A stretch of DNA of 37,004 nt, taken from positions 1 to 37,004 of the forward strand of contig SKKO01000128.1 in assembly GCA_007123715.1 (NCBI GenBank), written 5' to 3'. A model generated the notes under the pieces. It made no database searches. It saw only the letters and a list, made by a program, of their open reading frames with translations, and was not told the DNA's origin. The first letter of the stretch is position 1, and each line of letters begins with the position of its first letter. Source of the DNA: Balneolaceae bacterium. GTDB lineage: Bacteria; Bacteroidota; Rhodothermia; Balneolales; Balneolaceae. A program made the translations under genes and the position numbers. Shown here one piece after another: positions 35,321-37,004 of the stretch.

Positions 35321-37004
35321 ATGGAACCAGAATCAATGGGATACAGAAATTCACAGCTCACACCGGAAGAAAGGACGAATGACCTTCTTTCGCGAATGAC
35401 TCTGAAAGAAAAAAATGCACAGATGATGTGCATCTGGAATCAGAAAAGTGAGAAGCTGCTTGATGAAAATGGCAGTTTTGATCCCGAAAAAGCCAGGGTA
35501 GCATTTAAAGAGGGTAACGGTATTGGCCAGGTAGGCAGGCCAAATGATTCGGGCGGTGGGACCACTGCACGGGAGATGGCAGAATTGACGAACCGGATCC
35601 AGAAGTTTTTTATCGAAAATTCGCGTTTAGGAATACCGGTGATTTTCCATGAAGAGTGCCTGCACGGGCTGGCTGCAAAAGAGGGCACCAGCTTTCCGCA
35701 GCCTATAGCCCTTGCCGGAACATTTAACCCTGGCCTTATTGAACAGCTCTATGCCATGACGGCTGAAGAAACGCGTGTAAGAGGCGGCCACCAGGCATTA
35801 ACACCGGTACTTGATGTTGCACGTGACCCGCGATGGGGCCGTGTGGAGGAAACATTCGGGGAAGATCCTTATCTGGTTACGCAAATGGGGCTTGCTGCAG
35901 TACGAGGATTCCAGGGTGATGCAACTTTCAGGAACCGGAAAAACGTCATGGCCACACTCAAACATTTTGCCGCTCACGGCGATCCCGAATCGGGGATGAA
36001 CTGTGCACCGGTGAATGTATCTGAACGGGTGCTTCGTGAGGTTTTCTTGCCGCCATTCAGGGACGCAGTACAAAAAGCGGGGGCGATCAGTGTGATGGCC
36101 TCCTACAATGAAATTGATGGAGTACCGTCTCATGCCAATATACGGCTGCTGCGGGAAATACTCAGGAATGAATGGGGTTTTAAGGGATTCATTGTTTCGG
36201 ATTACTACGCAATATGGGAATTGAATCATCGTCCCGATACCCACGGGCACTTTGTAGCAAAGGATAAAAAACAGGCCGCCGAACTTGCAGTGAAGGCAGG
36301 TGTAAATATGGAGCTTCCGGAACCGGATTGCTATCTGCATCTGGCAGATCTCGTAGAAGAAGGCTCTGTTGATGAATGCCTTATTGATGAAATGGTATGG
36401 CCGCTGCTGTATTGGAAATTCAGATTCGGAATTTTTGATGATCCTTATGTTGATCCCGATGAAGCAGATAGAATCTGCGGTTCTGAAAAAAATCGTGAAC
36501 TTGCCCTGCAGGCTGCCCGGGAAAGCATCACTCTGCTTAAAAATGAAAATGACATCCTGCCGGTTGACCCCGGTACTTTCAAGACTATAGCAGTGATCGG
36601 CCCCAATGCGAACCGGAGTTTACTGGGTGGTTATAGTGGAATTCCAAAACATGAAGTAACGGTACTTGCCGGAATCCGTGATAAAGTCGCCGGAAAAGCA
36701 GAGGTTCTTTACAGTGAAGGGTGCAAGATTACTTTGGAGGGTTCGTGGAATGAAGATCAGGTGCAACTACCAACGGAAGAGGATGACCTGAAATTGATAG
36801 CAGAAGCCGTTCAGGTAGCGGAAAGATCTGACCTGGTAATACTGGCGATCGGCGGAAATGAACAGACATCCCGTGAAGCATGGTCCGGAACTCATATGGG
36901 TGACAGAACGGATATCAATCTTTTTGGCCGGCAGGAACAGCTTGTGAAGACTTTGGTTGATACAGGTAAGCCAATCATTGTTTTTCTTTTTAATGGCCGG
37001 CCGC
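35321..37004 (+). CDS. Glycoside hydrolase family 3 (beta-glucosidase/beta-xylosidase), 3' end cut by window
   Basis: The frame starts at the ATG 20 bases after the GH67 remnant and runs 561 codons off the window. The GH3 barrel is clear: LLSRMTLKEKNAQM, GIPVIFHEECLHGL, ARDPRWGRVEETFGEDPYL, KHFAAHGDPESGMN, and the nucleophile Asp294 in GFKGFIVSDYYAIWEL. The second domain begins with RESITLLKNENDILP. It lacks a signal peptide, so it is probably cytoplasmic or exported by other means; beginning at the ATG gives a family-typical start. EGT/HEECLHG styles are common among xylan-degrading beta-xylosidases, and the neighbouring GH67 fragment points the same way. The substrate remains inferred. Confidence 0.9.
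   Translation, partial: MEPESMGYRNSQLTPEERTNDLLSRMTLKEKNAQMMCIWNQKSEKLLDENGSFDPEKARVAFKEGNGIGQVGRPNDSGGGTTAREMAELTNRIQKFFIENSRLGIPVIFHEECLHGLAAKEGTSFPQPIALAGTFNPGLIEQLYAMTAEETRVRGGHQALTPVLDVARDPRWGRVEETFGEDPYLVTQMGLAAVRGFQGDATFRNRKNVMATLKHFAAHGDPESGMNCAPVNVSERVLREVFLPPFRDAVQKAGAISVMASYNEIDGVPSHANIRLLREILRNEWGFKGFIVSDYYAIWELNHRPDTHGHFVAKDKKQAAELAVKAGVNMELPEPDCYLHLADLVEEGSVDECLIDEMVWPLLYWKFRFGIFDDPYVDPDEADRICGSEKNRELALQAARESITLLKNENDILPVDPGTFKTIAVIGPNANRSLLGGYSGIPKHEVTVLAGIRDKVAGKAEVLYSEGCKITLEGSWNEDQVQLPTEEDDLKLIAEAVQVAERSDLVILAIGGNEQTSREAWSGTHMGDRTDINLFGRQEQLVKTLVDTGKPIIVFLFNGRP

Noticed and set aside
1-37004. tRNA or rRNA genes
   Set aside because: No cloverleaf with T-arm consensus or rRNA-like segment was noticed in intergenic regions; a tRNAscan-type search could not be run.

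Overview
The window looks like chromosomal DNA of a Gram-negative bacterium of the Bacteroidota/Balneolota-Rhodothermota kind (Balneolaceae-like). Evidence for this is a B12-responsive TonB receptor, Sec and lipoprotein signals, a GWxTD-domain secreted protein, a stand-alone TrpB2, a duplicated-domain dCTP deaminase and many housekeeping genes in short operons. This placement is inferred from gene content, not from a marker-gene phylogeny. No rRNA, tRNA, CRISPR array, integrase or intact insertion sequence was seen.

Layout. 1-357: a 106-bp direct repeat ahead of an alkyltransferase-like (ATL) DNA-repair gene, which converges on a glycerate 2-kinase. 2082-4432: a sigma70-like promoter, a cobalamin riboswitch, a BtuB-like receptor and a 33-codon stump of a PP-loop ATPase, apparently a truncated B12-uptake operon. 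4489-6547 (minus): a compact three-gene operon encoding a NeuD-type acetyltransferase, an amidohydrolase and a Rieske ferredoxin, with no obvious textbook role. 6643-9089 (minus): pdxA, a methyltransferase and ftsE. 9462-10850: the GWxTD protein. 11105-13539: an acyl-CoA carboxylase beta chain (methylcrotonyl type) and a CDP-alcohol phosphatidyltransferase. 13637-15274: an unusual phytanoyl-CoA-dioxygenase/double-cupin fusion. 15435-19057: purK, trpB2 and an FKBP lipoprotein, with a clear bidirectional terminator between the last two.

19575-21705: dCTP deaminase, a BFD-like [2Fe-2S] protein and rsmE. 21781-22344: a repeat-rich non-coding stretch with a 51-bp tandem array and two REP-like palindrome doublets in inverted orientation. 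22546-28432 (minus): a C-terminal processing protease, then hslU, hslV and an RNase G. 28937-31531 (minus): murA, a biotin carboxyl carrier protein, a small winged-helix-like protein and a lipoprotein. 31625-34561 (plus): an ArsC/Spx-like protein, a DUF3108 protein, dut and an MFS transporter. 34980-37004: a decayed fragment of a GH67 alpha-glucuronidase followed by a GH3 glycosidase that runs off the window, probably the edge of a plant-polysaccharide (xylan) utilisation locus.

Functional links. dCTP deaminase and dUTPase together supply dUMP for thymidylate synthesis. The carboxylase beta chain and the distant carrier protein could belong to one biotin enzyme, but its biotin carboxylase chain is not here. 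The best candidates for unfamiliar biology are the NeuD/amidohydrolase/Rieske operon, the PhyH-cupin fusion and the inverted palindrome doublets. The clearest genome-decay signals are the ATPase stump and the GH67 remnant.
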